Part shown: positions 16,624 to 26,570 of the stretch, in pieces
Position numbering within the stretch: position 1 is the first letter of the stretch
Layout: every line of letters starts with the position of its first letter
DNA from: Bacteroidales bacterium
GTDB taxonomy: Bacteria > Bacteroidota > Bacteroidia > Bacteroidales > UBA932
DNA: 64,000 nt
Assembly: GCA_029007435.1 (NCBI GenBank)
Contig: JAQXHU010000035.1
Span: 1 to 64,000, forward strand
Reading direction: 5' to 3'
Made by a program: the position numbers and the translations under genes
The notes under the pieces: model-generated
The model's database searches: none
What the model saw: only the letters and a program-made list of their open reading frames with translations
What the model was told of the DNA's origin: nothing

Positions 16624-18906
16624 ATGGGTAGAAAGGCAATAATTTATTGCATTGCAGCGCTTTGCATTCTTGTGACTATCGTTGTCAGCGCTGTGGTGGT
16701 TCTGTATTCCGGAGATCAAGGGAGTGAATCGCGTTCTGAAGAGGTTGTGCGCTCCCAGGCTTCTTCGGCACACCCCCTGTTGAATGCCGTTCCTTCGGAC
16801 GCCGCTCTCGTGTTGTCGTGCTCCAATTTCAGGAGCGCTCTCAACTTCTTGGGCGATACGACCGTGGTTTATGGCCAGGTGTTCTCCGGGGATTCTGCGC
16901 CTTTCGGGCATTTCATCAAAAAAGCGGCCGAGTATTCAAGAAAAGGAGCACTTGGCTCATTGAGAAGCTCAGGTGTATGTATATCAATCCATTACAGCGG
17001 AAGCGCAGTTCCTCTTTTCATCGCCAAGGCAGGCAGGAATTATGCTGATTCCACTGATGCCGCATCAATTCTGCGCCTGTTGGCAGACAAACTTTCATTG
17101 CATTCGGCTTTCAAGACCGCTTCAGGCAATTCTCCATTGTCCGGTTCCACTCTGCTGATTGTATCACCGTCTGAGTCCCTCGTGCAGTCTGCTGAAAGGC
17201 ATATTGACAGGAGCGCATCGATACTTGACAACCGCGAACTTGCTGCGGCCGCTTCAGAGGAGCGCGGTGATTGCTGCATTTTCTTCGACCATAATTTTTC
17301 GTACAGGTTGGCATCCTCTTTCATTGTAAAGGATTATGCTAGCAACGCATCGTTCCTGAGCCGGTATGCCTCCTGGAGCAGTATGTCAGTCAATGATATA
17401 GACAATGGTTCTGTGTCGATGTCTGGAAAATCGGTTGTGGCTGACGGGGATTCCGATTATGCGCTGATGCTCTCATCTCTAAAATCCGGGAACTCCTCCG
17501 CAGCCTCGATATTGCCGGACTGCACCCGATATATGTCAAGCCTTTCTTTCGACAGTTTCAAGTCATATTTCACTGCGTACAAGAAGTATCTTGATGCATC
17601 AGGCTCGTTGAACAAATTCAATGCGGCGGCAGCGTCGGTGAAAAAAGATGCGGGCGTCCTCCCCGACCATTGGGCAGAGACCATCGGTGTGCGTGAAGTT
17701 GTTTCGGTGTCGCTATCCTGCCCGGACTCAGCCCGTAATGCCGTGATGCTCAGATTGTCCAAGCCGGTTCCCTCTCTCCTCTTCAAAGGTGCGGAGTCTC
17801 AAGACATAAAGGAATATGAGGGCAAGATCAACATATGCTCATATTACAAATGTCCAAAGGTGCTTTTTGGCAGTCTTTTTTCTTCGGAAGACAGCACTGC
17901 ATTATACACTGGAGGCTGGCTGATTATCGGAAACAGGAAGGCTCTCGAACTTTTCAGCCAGGACAAAGAACGCAAGACCCTTGGCGTATTCCTGAAAGAG
18001 TGCGGCCACGAAAAGCTTCTACGCCCGGGTTCGGTTTTCCAGTCATATTTCGCATTCACTGCCGATATGGCGTCTGAATTCTTCAATTCAGGAATCTCCG
18101 TTGCCGCCTCCAAGGCATTGGACGGAGTGACATTCAGTCCTGTGGCCTTCAGTGTCATTCCCGGGAGCGGGGCGGGCTTTTATCTGGATGTAAGAAGAGT
18201 CCAGTCTGTAACTTCAGGCGGCGAGGACGGGCTTATGTCAATGCTCCGGGACACGGTCGTGAATGTTCCGAAGGGACCGTTCAAGGTCAAGAACTGCGGT
18301 ACCGGCAGGATGAATCTCATCACGCAGAGGAACAATAACTATATAACTCTCACTGAGACAGACGGAAAGGGCATATGGGCGATACCTTTCAACGGTACAA
18401 TCCGGGGATCGGTCGAGGAGGTGGATTATTATGCCAACGGCAAGATTCAGTTTCTTTTCGCATCAGGCAGCAGTCTTTATCTTATAGACCGTCTTGGTCG
18501 TTTCGTTAAACCGTTCCCGGTATCTGTCGGAAAAGAGATACTCCTCGGACCGTCGGTTTATGAGTTCTCCGGGACGAAAGGCTATTCGGCGGTTGTTCTG
18601 CATAAAGACAATACGATTGGTTTTTACGACCTGCAGGGGAAGCCGAGAGACTTCTGGAAAGGCGTCTCCCTGAAAGAGACCATAAAGGCCCTGCCGGAAC
18701 TTCTGGCAGTCAAAGGTGCAAGTTACTGGATTGTAAGAACATCACAGGCTGCATATCTCGTCGGATTTGGAGGAGGCGCTCCTGTTTCTCCTGTTGATGG
18801 GGCGAAACGCATCAAGGCGGACAGCAGGATCACTGTCAGGGAGGACGGCACTCTGTCAGCTGTATGCATCGACGGAAAAGAAAGAACTATCAAGATAGGA
18901 AAATAA
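16624..18906 (+). CDS. membrane-anchored serine-rich hypothetical protein
   Basis: 760 aa. One transmembrane segment near the N-terminus (about residues 7-28) and a large domain expected outside the inner membrane. The sequence is unusually rich in serine, alanine and aspartate (for example FSGDSAPFG, SLKSGNSSAASIL) and has the general look of DUF3352-like Bacteroidetes proteins, with repeated beta-strand/helix units. The last ~200 residues (from YADVN-like ANGKIQFLFASGSSLYLIDRLGRF onwards) look like beta-propeller or WD-like strands. No catalytic motif. It is followed 11 bp later by an acyl-CoA ligase gene. Function unknown. Confidence 0.7.
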   Translation: MGRKAIIYCIAALCILVTIVVSAVVVLYSGDQGSESRSEEVVRSQASSAHPLLNAVPSDAALVLSCSNFRSALNFLGDTTVVYGQVFSGDSAPFGHFIKKAAEYSRKGALGSLRSSGVCISIHYSGSAVPLFIAKAGRNYADSTDAASILRLLADKLSLHSAFKTASGNSPLSGSTLLIVSPSESLVQSAERHIDRSASILDNRELAAAASEERGDCCIFFDHNFSYRLASSFIVKDYASNASFLSRYASWSSMSVNDIDNGSVSMSGKSVVADGDSDYALMLSSLKSGNSSAASILPDCTRYMSSLSFDSFKSYFTAYKKYLDASGSLNKFNAAAASVKKDAGVLPDHWAETIGVREVVSVSLSCPDSARNAVMLRLSKPVPSLLFKGAESQDIKEYEGKINICSYYKCPKVLFGSLFSSEDSTALYTGGWLIIGNRKALELFSQDKERKTLGVFLKECGHEKLLRPGSVFQSYFAFTADMASEFFNSGISVAASKALDGVTFSPVAFSVIPGSGAGFYLDVRRVQSVTSGGEDGLMSMLRDTVVNVPKGPFKVKNCGTGRMNLITQRNNNYITLTETDGKGIWAIPFNGTIRGSVEEVDYYANGKIQFLFASGSSLYLIDRLGRFVKPFPVSVGKEILLGPSVYEFSGTKGYSAVVLHKDNTIGFYDLQGKPRDFWKGVSLKETIKALPELLAVKGASYWIVRTSQAAYLVGFGGGAPVSPVDGAKRIKADSRITVREDGTLSAVCIDGKERTIKIGK

Positions 18907-18917
18907 ATTTTAAGAAT

Positions 18918-20573
18918 ATGGAATTTCATTCAGTAAACAAAATCCTGGAACAGAGTTTCAGAAAAAATTGGGACCGTCCTGCACTTTCAAATTACAAAGG
19001 TCAGGATCTCGCCTACAGGGACGTGGCGAGACGTATTGCCAAGCTTCATATCGCATTCGAGCAGTGTGGACTGGCAAAAGGCGACAAGGTAGCCATCTGC
19101 TCCAAGAACCAGGCAAATTGGGGAGTCTGTTTCCTCGCCGCTCTGACATACGGTGCTGTACCTGTGCCGATTCTGCACGAGTTCAAGCCTGACAACATCC
19201 ATCATCTCGTGAACCATTCAGAGGCCAAAGTCTTCTTTGTGGACGATGTTATCTGGGAGAATCTGTCAGAAAACGAAATGCCTGGCCTGTATGTTGTGGT
19301 GCAGATCAACAATCTCAGTTTCCTTTATTCAAAGACTCCGGAGATGGCTTATGTGCGCGAGCATCTTAATGAGAGCTTCGGTCACAAATATCCGAACAAT
19401 TTCGGCCCGGAGGATCTCAATTACTATGAGGACAGTGCTGATGAACTTGCTATAATAAATTATACATCAGGTACTTCAGGCTTCTCTAAAGGAGTGATGA
19501 TTCCTTACAGGGCAATTTATTCCAATATGGAGTTCGCCCACGTGCAGGCTCTTCCGTCGCTTGGAAATGAATCTGACGTGGTTTCGATGCTTCCTTCGGC
19601 CCATATGTATGGTCTGATGTTCGAGTTCCTGTTTGAAATGTCAGTGGGCGCCCACGTTCATTTCCTTACAAGGGTTCCGAGTCCGAAAATCATTATGCAG
19701 GCTTTCGCCGATATCAAGCCAACCGTTATCATCGCGGTTCCGCTTATTATTGAGAAAGTTTACAAATCCAAACTCAAGCCTATCATTGACCGCAACAAGA
19801 TGATAATGAGCCTTCCTATCATAGACAAGGTGATCCAGAAGAAAATTCTCAAGGAACTTACCGCCGCTTTCGGTGGGAATTTCTACGAGGTCATCATCGG
19901 AGGCGCGGCATTCAATCCTGAGGTCGAGGCCTTCTTCAAGAAGATTGGTTTCCCTCTGACAGTCGGTTACGGTATGACGGAGTGCGCCCCTATCATCGGG
20001 TATGCGGACTGGAAAGACGCACGCCTTACATCCTGCGGCCGTGGTGTGATGAATATGGAAGTGAGGGTGGATTCAGATGACCCTGAAAATGTCCCTGGCG
20101 AAATCCAGGTCAAGGGCCCGAATGTCTTCCTTGGATATTACAAGAATGAGCAGGCCACTGCCGATGTCTTCACGGAAGACGGCTGGTTCCGTACAGGAGA
20201 TATGGGTGTTATCGACAAGGACGGCTTCCTCTATATCAGGGGTCGCTCCAAGTGTATGATTCTCGGACCTTCAGGCCAGAACATCTATCCGGAGGAGCTT
20301 GAGGCCGTAGTGAACAATGTTACTTATGTTGTCGACTCACTTGTGATTGAGGATCACGGTTCCCTTGTTTCCATTATTTACCCTGATTATCACCAGGCTG
20401 AGCTCGACGGACTTTCCAAGGAGCAGCTTGAGGAGAAGATTCTTGCCACATTGCCGGAAATCAACAAGCAGCTTCCTAATTATGCCAAGCTCTCAAAGAT
20501 CGAGTTCCTTCCGGAAGATTTTGAAAGAACTCCGAAGAGAAGCATAAAGAGGTATCTCTATCAGAGAAATTAA
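18918..20573 (+). CDS. long-chain fatty-acid-CoA ligase type AMP-binding enzyme
   Basis: 551 aa from the ATG at 18918; the longer track start overlaps the previous gene. ANL superfamily: P-loop YTSGTSGFSKGVMIPY (about residue 180), GYGMTECAP, and the hinge region DGWFRTGDMG...GRSKCMILGPSGQNIYPEE. The shape matches the long-chain acyl-CoA synthetases of Bacteroidetes, which activate fatty acids with ATP and CoA. No hydrophobic anchor. The C-terminal lysine domain (RTPKRSIKRYL) is present. Confidence 0.9.
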   Translation: MEFHSVNKILEQSFRKNWDRPALSNYKGQDLAYRDVARRIAKLHIAFEQCGLAKGDKVAICSKNQANWGVCFLAALTYGAVPVPILHEFKPDNIHHLVNHSEAKVFFVDDVIWENLSENEMPGLYVVVQINNLSFLYSKTPEMAYVREHLNESFGHKYPNNFGPEDLNYYEDSADELAIINYTSGTSGFSKGVMIPYRAIYSNMEFAHVQALPSLGNESDVVSMLPSAHMYGLMFEFLFEMSVGAHVHFLTRVPSPKIIMQAFADIKPTVIIAVPLIIEKVYKSKLKPIIDRNKMIMSLPIIDKVIQKKILKELTAAFGGNFYEVIIGGAAFNPEVEAFFKKIGFPLTVGYGMTECAPIIGYADWKDARLTSCGRGVMNMEVRVDSDDPENVPGEIQVKGPNVFLGYYKNEQATADVFTEDGWFRTGDMGVIDKDGFLYIRGRSKCMILGPSGQNIYPEELEAVVNNVTYVVDSLVIEDHGSLVSIIYPDYHQAELDGLSKEQLEEKILATLPEINKQLPNYAKLSKIEFLPEDFERTPKRSIKRYLYQRN

Positions 20574-20587
20574 CTATATTTGCAATT

Positions 20588-20995
20588 ATGCAGAAGTTTG
20601 ACCAGAGCTATCTCAGGATGGCCGAAATATGGGCGGAGAATTCCTATTGCAAAAGGCGCAAGGTCGGAGCTCTCATCGTCAAGAACAATATGATTATCTC
20701 GGACGGTTACAATGGCACTCCGTCCGGGTTTGAGAATATTTGCGAGGACGAGTCCGGGGCTACAAAGCCCTATGTACTTCACGCCGAGGCCAATGCCATA
20801 ACTAAAGTGGCGAAGTCCGGCAACAGCAGCGAGGGCGCCACATTGTATGTAACAGCTTCTCCGTGCATAGAATGCTCGAAACTGATTATCCAGGCCGGAA
20901 TCAAACGTGTTGTTTACAGGGACGAGTACCGTCTTCAGGATGGGCCGGATCTCTTGAGAAAAGCTGGCATTGAGGTCGAACAAGTTGATTGTTGA
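20588..20995 (+). CDS. deoxycytidylate (dCMP) deaminase
   Basis: 135 aa zinc deaminase of the cytidine/deoxycytidylate family. Zinc ligands and catalytic Glu in HAEANAI and the second zinc motif PCIECSK; SDGYNGTPSGFENIC is the substrate-side signature of dCMP deaminases/ComEB. It supplies dUMP for thymidylate synthesis. Only 14 bp separate it from the ligase stop. A TATATTTG box lies just before the ATG but is too close for a normal leader. Confidence 0.93.
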   Translation: MQKFDQSYLRMAEIWAENSYCKRRKVGALIVKNNMIISDGYNGTPSGFENICEDESGATKPYVLHAEANAITKVAKSGNSSEGATLYVTASPCIECSKLIIQAGIKRVVYRDEYRLQDGPDLLRKAGIEVEQVDC

Positions 20996-21018
20996 ATGGT
21001 TATTTTCCTGATTATTAG

Positions 21019-22590
21019 ATGACAGACAGAGACAGGAGCAGTTCTTTGGCAGCTGTGCTCGGTATCCTTCTTGGAGTGCTGGGCACTTGCCTTGTTTTTT
21101 CTATAGGTGGAAGACATTCCAAGCTTGACGGTAATTATTCACAGTGGCGGAAACTGAATCTCATTCTTGAGCAGGTCCAGAAGAACTATGTTGACACTGT
21201 TGATGTAAAAAAGGTCACTGATGCCGCTGTTGTTGCGTCACTCGCAACACTCGACCCGCATTCCGTTTATCTCCCGCCAGTCGAGCTGGAGCAGTCGGAG
21301 ACGGAGCTTGCCGGCAACTTCGACGGCATAGGCATCCAGTTCAATGTGCCCAACGACACGGCCATTGTGCTTGAGGTCATTCCGGGAGGCCCTTCAGAGA
21401 AGGTCGGGCTTCAGCCCGGGGACAGGATTCTCAAGGTTGACAGCTGCAATATTGCCGGAGTCCGGTTCCCCCAGGACAGTATGGTGCGCCGTATGAAAGG
21501 CAAGGCCGGCACAGAGGTCCGCATCCTGGTCAAACGTGACGATGAGACTATTCCATTCGACATAACCAGGGGGAAAATTCCTGTGCACTGCGTCGATGCG
21601 TCTTTTATGATAAATGACACAACCGGCTATATCCGTCTGTCCAAGTTCTCCAGAACCACTTATATGGAGGTTTCCCAGGCCGCCAAGTCTCTTCTTGACG
21701 AGGGAATGACCCACCTTGTCTTTGATCTCAGGGACAACACAGGAGGCTATTTCGACCAGGCGCTCCTTCTTTCCGATATGTTTCTGAAGAAGGGCGATCT
21801 GATTGTTTACCTTGAGGGACTCCACAGGAAGCGCGAGGATTACAACGCTGACGGGAAGGGCATTCTTCAGGACGTGTCGCTTTCCGTGCTGATAAATGAG
21901 AATTCCGCCTCCTCCAGCGAGATTTTCGCCGGCGCGATGCAGGACAATGACAGGGGACAGATTGTAGGCCGCCGCTCATACGGCAAGGGGCTTGTGCAGG
22001 AGCCTATATATTTTACCGACAAATCCGGTATCAGACTCACTGTAGCCCGTTTCTATACTCCTTCCGGCAGATGCATCCAGAAACCGTATGACAAAGATTA
22101 TCAATATGATATATACAAACGTTATGCGGATGGGGAGATGTTCGAGAAGGACAGTATGAAGGTTGACAGGAATGAGGTATATCATACTGTCGGTGGCAGG
22201 ACTGTATATGGAGGTGGTGGCATTATACCTGATGTATTCGTGCCTATGGACACCACCAAGGCAACGCGGTTCTTCATAAAATGCAATAAGAAAGCCACGC
22301 AGATGAGGTTTTCCTCATCTATGTTCGACCGTTACAAGAAGCAGCTTTCAGCCATTGAGACATATCCGGAACTGGAGAATTTCATCGACGGGATAGACAT
22401 CCCTGGAAAGTTCCTCAAGTATGCGCGTGAAGTGGACAATATTGTACCCGCACCTGGGGAGTGGGAGGAATCAAAAGCTTATATGATGCCTCAGCTCCGA
22501 GCTCTGGTAGGCCGATACTCCAAACTCGGTGACAATGCGTTCTACAGGATGTATCTTGACATTGATGAAGTTGTGAAAGCGGCAATGTGA
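21019..22590 (+). CDS. S41 family C-terminal processing peptidase
   Basis: 523 aa. N-terminal membrane anchor (SLAAVLGILLGVLGTCLVFSIGG), a PDZ domain (VPNDTAIVLEVIPGGPSEKVGLQPGDRIL) and the S41 protease domain with the nucleophile in NENSASSSEIFAGAM and the base lysine in RRSYGKGLVQE. CtpA-like proteases trim or degrade periplasmic proteins. The C-terminal ~110 residues are family-typical extension. It converges with the TonB-like gene (19 bp between stops). Confidence 0.93.
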   Translation: MTDRDRSSSLAAVLGILLGVLGTCLVFSIGGRHSKLDGNYSQWRKLNLILEQVQKNYVDTVDVKKVTDAAVVASLATLDPHSVYLPPVELEQSETELAGNFDGIGIQFNVPNDTAIVLEVIPGGPSEKVGLQPGDRILKVDSCNIAGVRFPQDSMVRRMKGKAGTEVRILVKRDDETIPFDITRGKIPVHCVDASFMINDTTGYIRLSKFSRTTYMEVSQAAKSLLDEGMTHLVFDLRDNTGGYFDQALLLSDMFLKKGDLIVYLEGLHRKREDYNADGKGILQDVSLSVLINENSASSSEIFAGAMQDNDRGQIVGRRSYGKGLVQEPIYFTDKSGIRLTVARFYTPSGRCIQKPYDKDYQYDIYKRYADGEMFEKDSMKVDRNEVYHTVGGRTVYGGGGIIPDVFVPMDTTKATRFFIKCNKKATQMRFSSSMFDRYKKQLSAIETYPELENFIDGIDIPGKFLKYAREVDNIVPAPGEWEESKAYMMPQLRALVGRYSKLGDNAFYRMYLDIDEVVKAAM

Positions 22591-22609
22591 CTTTGCCCTA
22601 CGTGGCGGC

Positions 22610-23317
22610 TTACTGAGCGATGAATTGATATACGATGTCCCCGGTCTGTCTGGCCGGGGCATCTTGTTTTGCGGAGAACCTTGACATTCTCGCAGCACGT
22701 CTTGCGAACTCTCTAAGGCATCTGTCATCTGAAGACGTCTCTTCCTGTATCCTGACGTCAACAACTCTTCCTGAATTGTCAACTGTTATGAGAACAGTCA
22801 CCATACCTCCGCCCATACACTTGTATGCAGGAATGGGAAGATGGCTTGCCTTGCGGCCTTCCAGATGCCAGGAGAGGACGGACGGTCCGCTGTAAGTCTT
22901 GTCCTGGGCCTTGTTCTCTTTTTTAATCTTGGCCGGCTCTTCTACATAATCCTCGTCCTTCTCTGCTGTCTGGCCGTTTTTAAGGTCTTTTGCGAGTTTT
23001 TCCGCATCTTTGTATAGCTGGTCGGCGTCTGTGTTCCTGTCGTCTTTCAGAGTGGCTTTATTGCGTGATGCAGTTACGTTCCTGAATTCGATTCCTGAAC
23101 TCCCGGCAATCATTTCCTCAATCCGCTTGTCAATGTCCTCGTCAAAGGATTTCTTCTCCTCAATCCTGCGGAGCTCTTCCTGCTTAGAAAAGTCAATGAC
23201 AAATGAGTTCTCCCTTTGAAGAGAGAACCCTATCTGCGCTATGAGCAGGATTATGACCACGACGAGGTGGAAAATTATTGTAATGTACAATCCTGCTTTA
23301 TCTTCCCGGTTCAGCAT
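22610..23317 (-). CDS. TonB-family protein
   Basis: 235 aa. One N-terminal transmembrane helix (TIIFHLVVVIILLIAQIGF), a long charged linker rich in Glu/Lys, and a C-terminal TonB-like domain (MVTVLITVDNSGRVVDVRIQEE...CLREFARRAARMSRF). Such proteins span the periplasm and contact outer-membrane receptors. It stands apart from ExbB/ExbD genes here and overlaps the 3' end of uridine kinase by 20 bp. The linker is acidic/basic rather than proline-rich, so it may serve another partner than classical TonB. Confidence 0.85.
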   Translation of the reverse strand: MLNREDKAGLYITIIFHLVVVIILLIAQIGFSLQRENSFVIDFSKQEELRRIEEKKSFDEDIDKRIEEMIAGSSGIEFRNVTASRNKATLKDDRNTDADQLYKDAEKLAKDLKNGQTAEKDEDYVEEPAKIKKENKAQDKTYSGPSVLSWHLEGRKASHLPIPAYKCMGGGMVTVLITVDNSGRVVDVRIQEETSSDDRCLREFARRAARMSRFSAKQDAPARQTGDIVYQFIAQ

Positions 23318-23930
23318 TTTCAGCGTTCAATGACTTTTCTATTGTGGCAGAGATGACGTCGATTGCTACTTTGTTGTGGCCTCCCTGAGGGATGATGATG
23401 TCGGCATATCTCTTGCTCGGCTCGATGAACTGGAGGTACATCGGCTTCACTGTTTTCGTGTATCTCTCAATGACTTTCTCCACAGTCTTGCCACGTTCAA
23501 TGATGTCTCTGGCCATCACTCTCATCAGTCTGTCGTCATCATCGGCGTCAACGAAAATCTTGATGTCCATCTGCTCTCTCAGTTCTTTGCAGGTGAACAC
23601 CAGAATTCCCTCTATAATGATGACCTCTGCAGGCTCAACAGTTACGGTCTCAGTTGCCGACCTTGTGCAGGTAATGTATGAATATACAGGCTGCTCAATG
23701 CTCTTTCCTTCTTTCAGTTCCTTCAGCTGTCTGCACAGAAGTCTGAAATCAATGGAGTCCGGGTGGTCAAAATTGATCTGCTGCCTTTCTTCAATCGGAA
23801 GATGGCCTGAATCTTTGTAGTAGGAGTCCTGCGGTATCACCACGACTCTCTCCCTTAGCTGTTCTGTGATTGCTCTGACCACTGTGGTTTTGCCTGAGCC
23901 TGAACCACCTGCTATTCCTATGACCAACAT
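23298..23930 (-). CDS. udk: uridine kinase
   Basis: 210 aa. Walker A loop GIAGGSGSGKTTVVR at the N-terminus, nucleoside-binding DSYYKDSGHL and NFDHPDSIDF, and the arginine-rich RDIIERGKT. Phosphorylates uridine and cytidine with GTP or ATP in pyrimidine salvage. Its last 20 bp overlap the start of the TonB-like gene, so those two are translated from one transcript; AsnRS lies 25 bp upstream. Confidence 0.95.
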   Translation of the reverse strand: MLVIGIAGGSGSGKTTVVRAITEQLRERVVVIPQDSYYKDSGHLPIEERQQINFDHPDSIDFRLLCRQLKELKEGKSIEQPVYSYITCTRSATETVTVEPAEVIIIEGILVFTCKELREQMDIKIFVDADDDDRLMRVMARDIIERGKTVEKVIERYTKTVKPMYLQFIEPSKRYADIIIPQGGHNKVAIDVISATIEKSLNAENAEPGR

Positions 23931-23955
23931 TTTACGGGCAGTGTCTTATAAGTTA

Positions 23956-25362
23956 TTAAAAATCAGCGTTCCTTGGTGTTCTCGGGAAAGGAATGACGTC
24001 CCTGATGTTGCTCATTCCTGTAACAAACAGCAGGAGTCTCTCGAAACCGAGCCCGAATCCGCTGTGCGGGACTGAACCGAATCTGCGGGTGTCAATATAC
24101 CATTCAAGGTTTTTCCTGCTCATTCCGAGTTCATTTATCCTCCTTTCCAGTTTCTCAAGCGACCACTCTCTTTCTGAACCTCCGATAATCTCCCCAATTT
24201 TAGGAAAGAGCACGTCCATAGCCCTGACAGTCTTACCGTTGTCGTCCTGTTTCATATAAAAGGCCTTGATTTCTTTCGGATAGCCGGTGAGAATAACAGG
24301 CTTCTTGAAGTGTTTCTCCACAAGATATCTCTCGTGCTCGCTCTGGAGGTCAACACCCCAATATACAGGATATTCGAATTTGACGCCTTCTTTCATCGCA
24401 TCTTCGAGAATCTTGATTCCGTCAGTGTATTCAAGTCTTACGAATTCAGTTCCTGTTACTCCCTGAAGTCTCTCAATAAGCTCGTTATCATATTTGTCAT
24501 TCAGGAATTTGACATCGTCATAGCAGTTGTCGAGAGCATATTTCACCAGATATTTGATGAATTCTTCTGCAAGATCCATATTGTCCTTGATGTCGTAGAA
24601 TGCCATTTCAGGTTCTATCATCCAGAATTCAGCGAGATGTCTCGGAGTGTTCGAATTCTCCGCGCGGAATGTAGGACCGAATGTGTATATCTCACCGACA
24701 GCGGTGGCTCCTAGTTCTCCCTCAAGCTGTCCGCTCACTGTAAGGCTTGTCTGCTTTCCGAAGAAATCTTCGTTGTAGTCAATATCGCCTTTTTTGGTCT
24801 TTGGGAGAGGTTTGGTGAGGTCAAAGGTTGTCACCTGGAACATCTGTCCGGCTCCTTCGCAATCAGATTCCGTGATAAGAGGGGTGTGCAGATATACGAA
24901 TCCTTTGTTCTGGAAGAATGTGTGGATGGCGTAAGCCATAGCGTTGCGGATTCTCAGCACTGCTCCGAATGTGTTAGTCCTCAAACGCATATGGGCAACT
25001 GTCCTGAGATACTCAAGAGATGTGTCTTTCTTCTGAAGAGGGTATCTGACAGGGTCGCAGTCTCCATAAACTCCTATTTCGCTTGCTTTTATCTCCACGT
25101 TCTGTCCGCTGCCGATTGACTCGACGAGCGTTCCTTTCACATAGATGCTTGCACCTGTCGTTATCCGCTTGATAAGTTCCTCATCGAAAAACTCAGTCTC
25201 CGCCACAACCTGGATATTCCTGATTGTGGAACCGTCATTGAGTGCTATGAATTTTACCTGTTTGTTTCCTCTTTTGCTTCTCACCCAACCCTTGGCGAGA
25301 ACTTCTTTTCCCGGCTCCTCTTTGAGCAGGTCCTTGATTTTTGTCCTGACAACAGTGTCCAT
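23956..25362 (-). CDS. asnS: asparaginyl-tRNA synthetase
   Basis: 468 aa class IIb synthetase. The N-terminal OB-fold anticodon domain ([26 protein letters not shown]) is followed by the class II core: motif 2 in [25 protein letters not shown] and motif 3 in [17 protein letters not shown]. The Asn-type differs from AspRS by the short insertion and the motif 2 loop. First gene of the asnS-udk-tonB-like unit, with a promoter-like site ahead. Confidence 0.96.
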   Translation of the reverse strand: MDTVVRTKIKDLLKEEPGKEVLAKGWVRSKRGNKQVKFIALNDGSTIRNIQVVAETEFFDEELIKRITTGASIYVKGTLVESIGSGQNVEIKASEIGVYGDCDPVRYPLQKKDTSLEYLRTVAHMRLRTNTFGAVLRIRNAMAYAIHTFFQNKGFVYLHTPLITESDCEGAGQMFQVTTFDLTKPLPKTKKGDIDYNEDFFGKQTSLTVSGQLEGELGATAVGEIYTFGPTFRAENSNTPRHLAEFWMIEPEMAFYDIKDNMDLAEEFIKYLVKYALDNCYDDVKFLNDKYDNELIERLQGVTGTEFVRLEYTDGIKILEDAMKEGVKFEYPVYWGVDLQSEHERYLVEKHFKKPVILTGYPKEIKAFYMKQDDNGKTVRAMDVLFPKIGEIIGGSEREWSLEKLERRINELGMSRKNLEWYIDTRRFGSVPHSGFGLGFERLLLFVTGMSNIRDVIPFPRTPRNADF

Positions 25363-25385
25363 TGCGATTAAGTGTTTTTATCGTA

Positions 25386-25416
25386 CAAATATAATAAAAA
25401 TCCTTGTATGTCCACA
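25386..25416 (-). promoter_or_regulatory. probable promoter of asnS
   Basis: On the - strand TATATTTG (complement of 25386-25393) is a full -7 match. TGTG (complement of 25413-25416) stands exactly 19 bp upstream, three of four bases of the TTTG element. Expected start about 25380, a short leader of ~17 nt. Confidence 0.6.
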
Positions 25417-25438
25417 GCATTACAGTATAAATACAAAT

Positions 25439-25471
25439 GAAGAGGATGAGCAAATTGTGCCCATCCTCTTC
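25439..25471 (-). terminator. terminator hairpin after the ExbB/ExbD operon
   Basis: Perfect 10-bp inverted repeat GAAGAGGATG (25439-25448) / CATCCTCTTC (25462-25471), 21 bp past the last ExbD stop on the - strand. The following - strand sequence is AT-rich (ATTTGTATTT) without a long U tract, so termination may be partial. Confidence 0.65.
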
Positions 25472-25492
25472 AAATATTGTGTCACGCTGGAA

Positions 25493-25963
25493 TTAATCCT
25501 CTGACGCCCTTCTTGACTGATACATAATCTTCAGTGCTGAGCAACGTCTGAGTTCCTGCTTGATATCAGTGATAATACCCATACGTACATCCTGGTCGGC
25601 CTTGATGACAGTTGTCATAAACTGGCGGTCACCCTCTGACATCGCATCTCGCTCTGCGGCGATGAAGTCACGGATATCGCTGACTGTCTTGAAGGAGTCA
25701 TTCAGCTGAATACGTGATTCAGTACCGTATTTGGACTGCAGATGTTTTACTGGAGGTCCGACATTGATGTATGAGGCAAGATCTTTTCTCTCGAGTTTGA
25801 TTACTTCTGAAGCTTCTGGAAGTTTCACAGTGACCATATCCTCGGTGCTTCTCAACTGGGTGGTCACCATAAAGAAGAACAGAAGCATGAAGACGATATC
25901 GGAGAGGGAACCTGAACTGATTCCCGGCATTTCTTTTTTATCGCCTCTTGAAAATTTTGGCAT
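25493..25963 (-). CDS. ExbD/TolR family protein (second of two)
   Basis: 156 aa. One transmembrane helix with the family aspartate at its start (SDIVFMLLFFFMVTT), then a periplasmic domain (VTVKLPEASEV...FMTTVIKADQDVRMGIITDIKQEL). Part of the proton-driven motor with the ExbB of this operon. It is the last gene, 17 bp after the first ExbD. Compared with that copy it is shorter and lacks its internal insertion. Confidence 0.92.
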   Translation of the reverse strand: MPKFSRGDKKEMPGISSGSLSDIVFMLLFFFMVTTQLRSTEDMVTVKLPEASEVIKLERKDLASYINVGPPVKHLQSKYGTESRIQLNDSFKTVSDIRDFIAAERDAMSEGDRQFMTTVIKADQDVRMGIITDIKQELRRCSALKIMYQSRRASED

Positions 25964-25980
25964 ATTCTATTCCTCCTTGT

Positions 25981-26559
25981 TTATTTGTTAGAAACGTTCT
26001 TAGGTTCAGCCTCTGAAATATTCTGCGGGATGCATTTTTTCACGATGTCCTGCTTTTCCTCGTCAAGGCTATCGAAACCTTTGCCGTAGTTTGCCCTTGA
26101 GAACTCGTCACGAAGCTCATTGATGGCTTTTACAAGCTCGTTCTGAACTGCGATGTAGGCTCTGTAGCTGGTACCGCGGTCGTTCTGGAGTGAAATCACA
26201 CCTTTTGAGACTGCGTACTGGCCGAAGCCCTCGATGTCCTTCATTTCCTTCTCCGGAAGGGTAGGATCCTCGGCAGGGTTTGTAAGGAACTGTTTGATCT
26301 TGTCTTTGAGCTGGCTGACATCCAATAGTTCATTACCTGCGATAAGTCTGTCCTGAGAGTTGATTTTAACGATAATGATATTACGTTTGTTGACTTTCTG
26401 GTCCTCGACTTTCTGGTTTTTGTCAGGCATAGGCGGAAGACGACGCTGAAGACCTGTCTGTGATCCCATTGTGGTAGTCATAAGGAAGTAGCACAGAAGC
26501 AGGAATGCGATGTCTGCCGTAGAGCTGCTGTTGATTGCTGGTGTCTTTTTACTAGCCAT
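25981..26559 (-). CDS. ExbD/TolR family protein (first of two)
   Basis: 192 aa. Transmembrane helix with the proton-pathway Asp (TADIAFLLLCYFLMTTT); the periplasmic part begins RRLPPMPDKNQ and carries an extra segment (AEDPTLPEKEMKDIEGFGQY) relative to the downstream copy. Paired ExbD genes behind one ExbB are the standard Bacteroidetes arrangement and may form a heteromeric stator. Starts 11 bp after the 148-aa membrane protein. Confidence 0.92.
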   Translation of the reverse strand: MASKKTPAINSSSTADIAFLLLCYFLMTTTMGSQTGLQRRLPPMPDKNQKVEDQKVNKRNIIIVKINSQDRLIAGNELLDVSQLKDKIKQFLTNPAEDPTLPEKEMKDIEGFGQYAVSKGVISLQNDRGTSYRAYIAVQNELVKAINELRDEFSRANYGKGFDSLDEEKQDIVKKCIPQNISEAEPKNVSNK

Positions 26560-26570
26560 ATCCCAAATTG

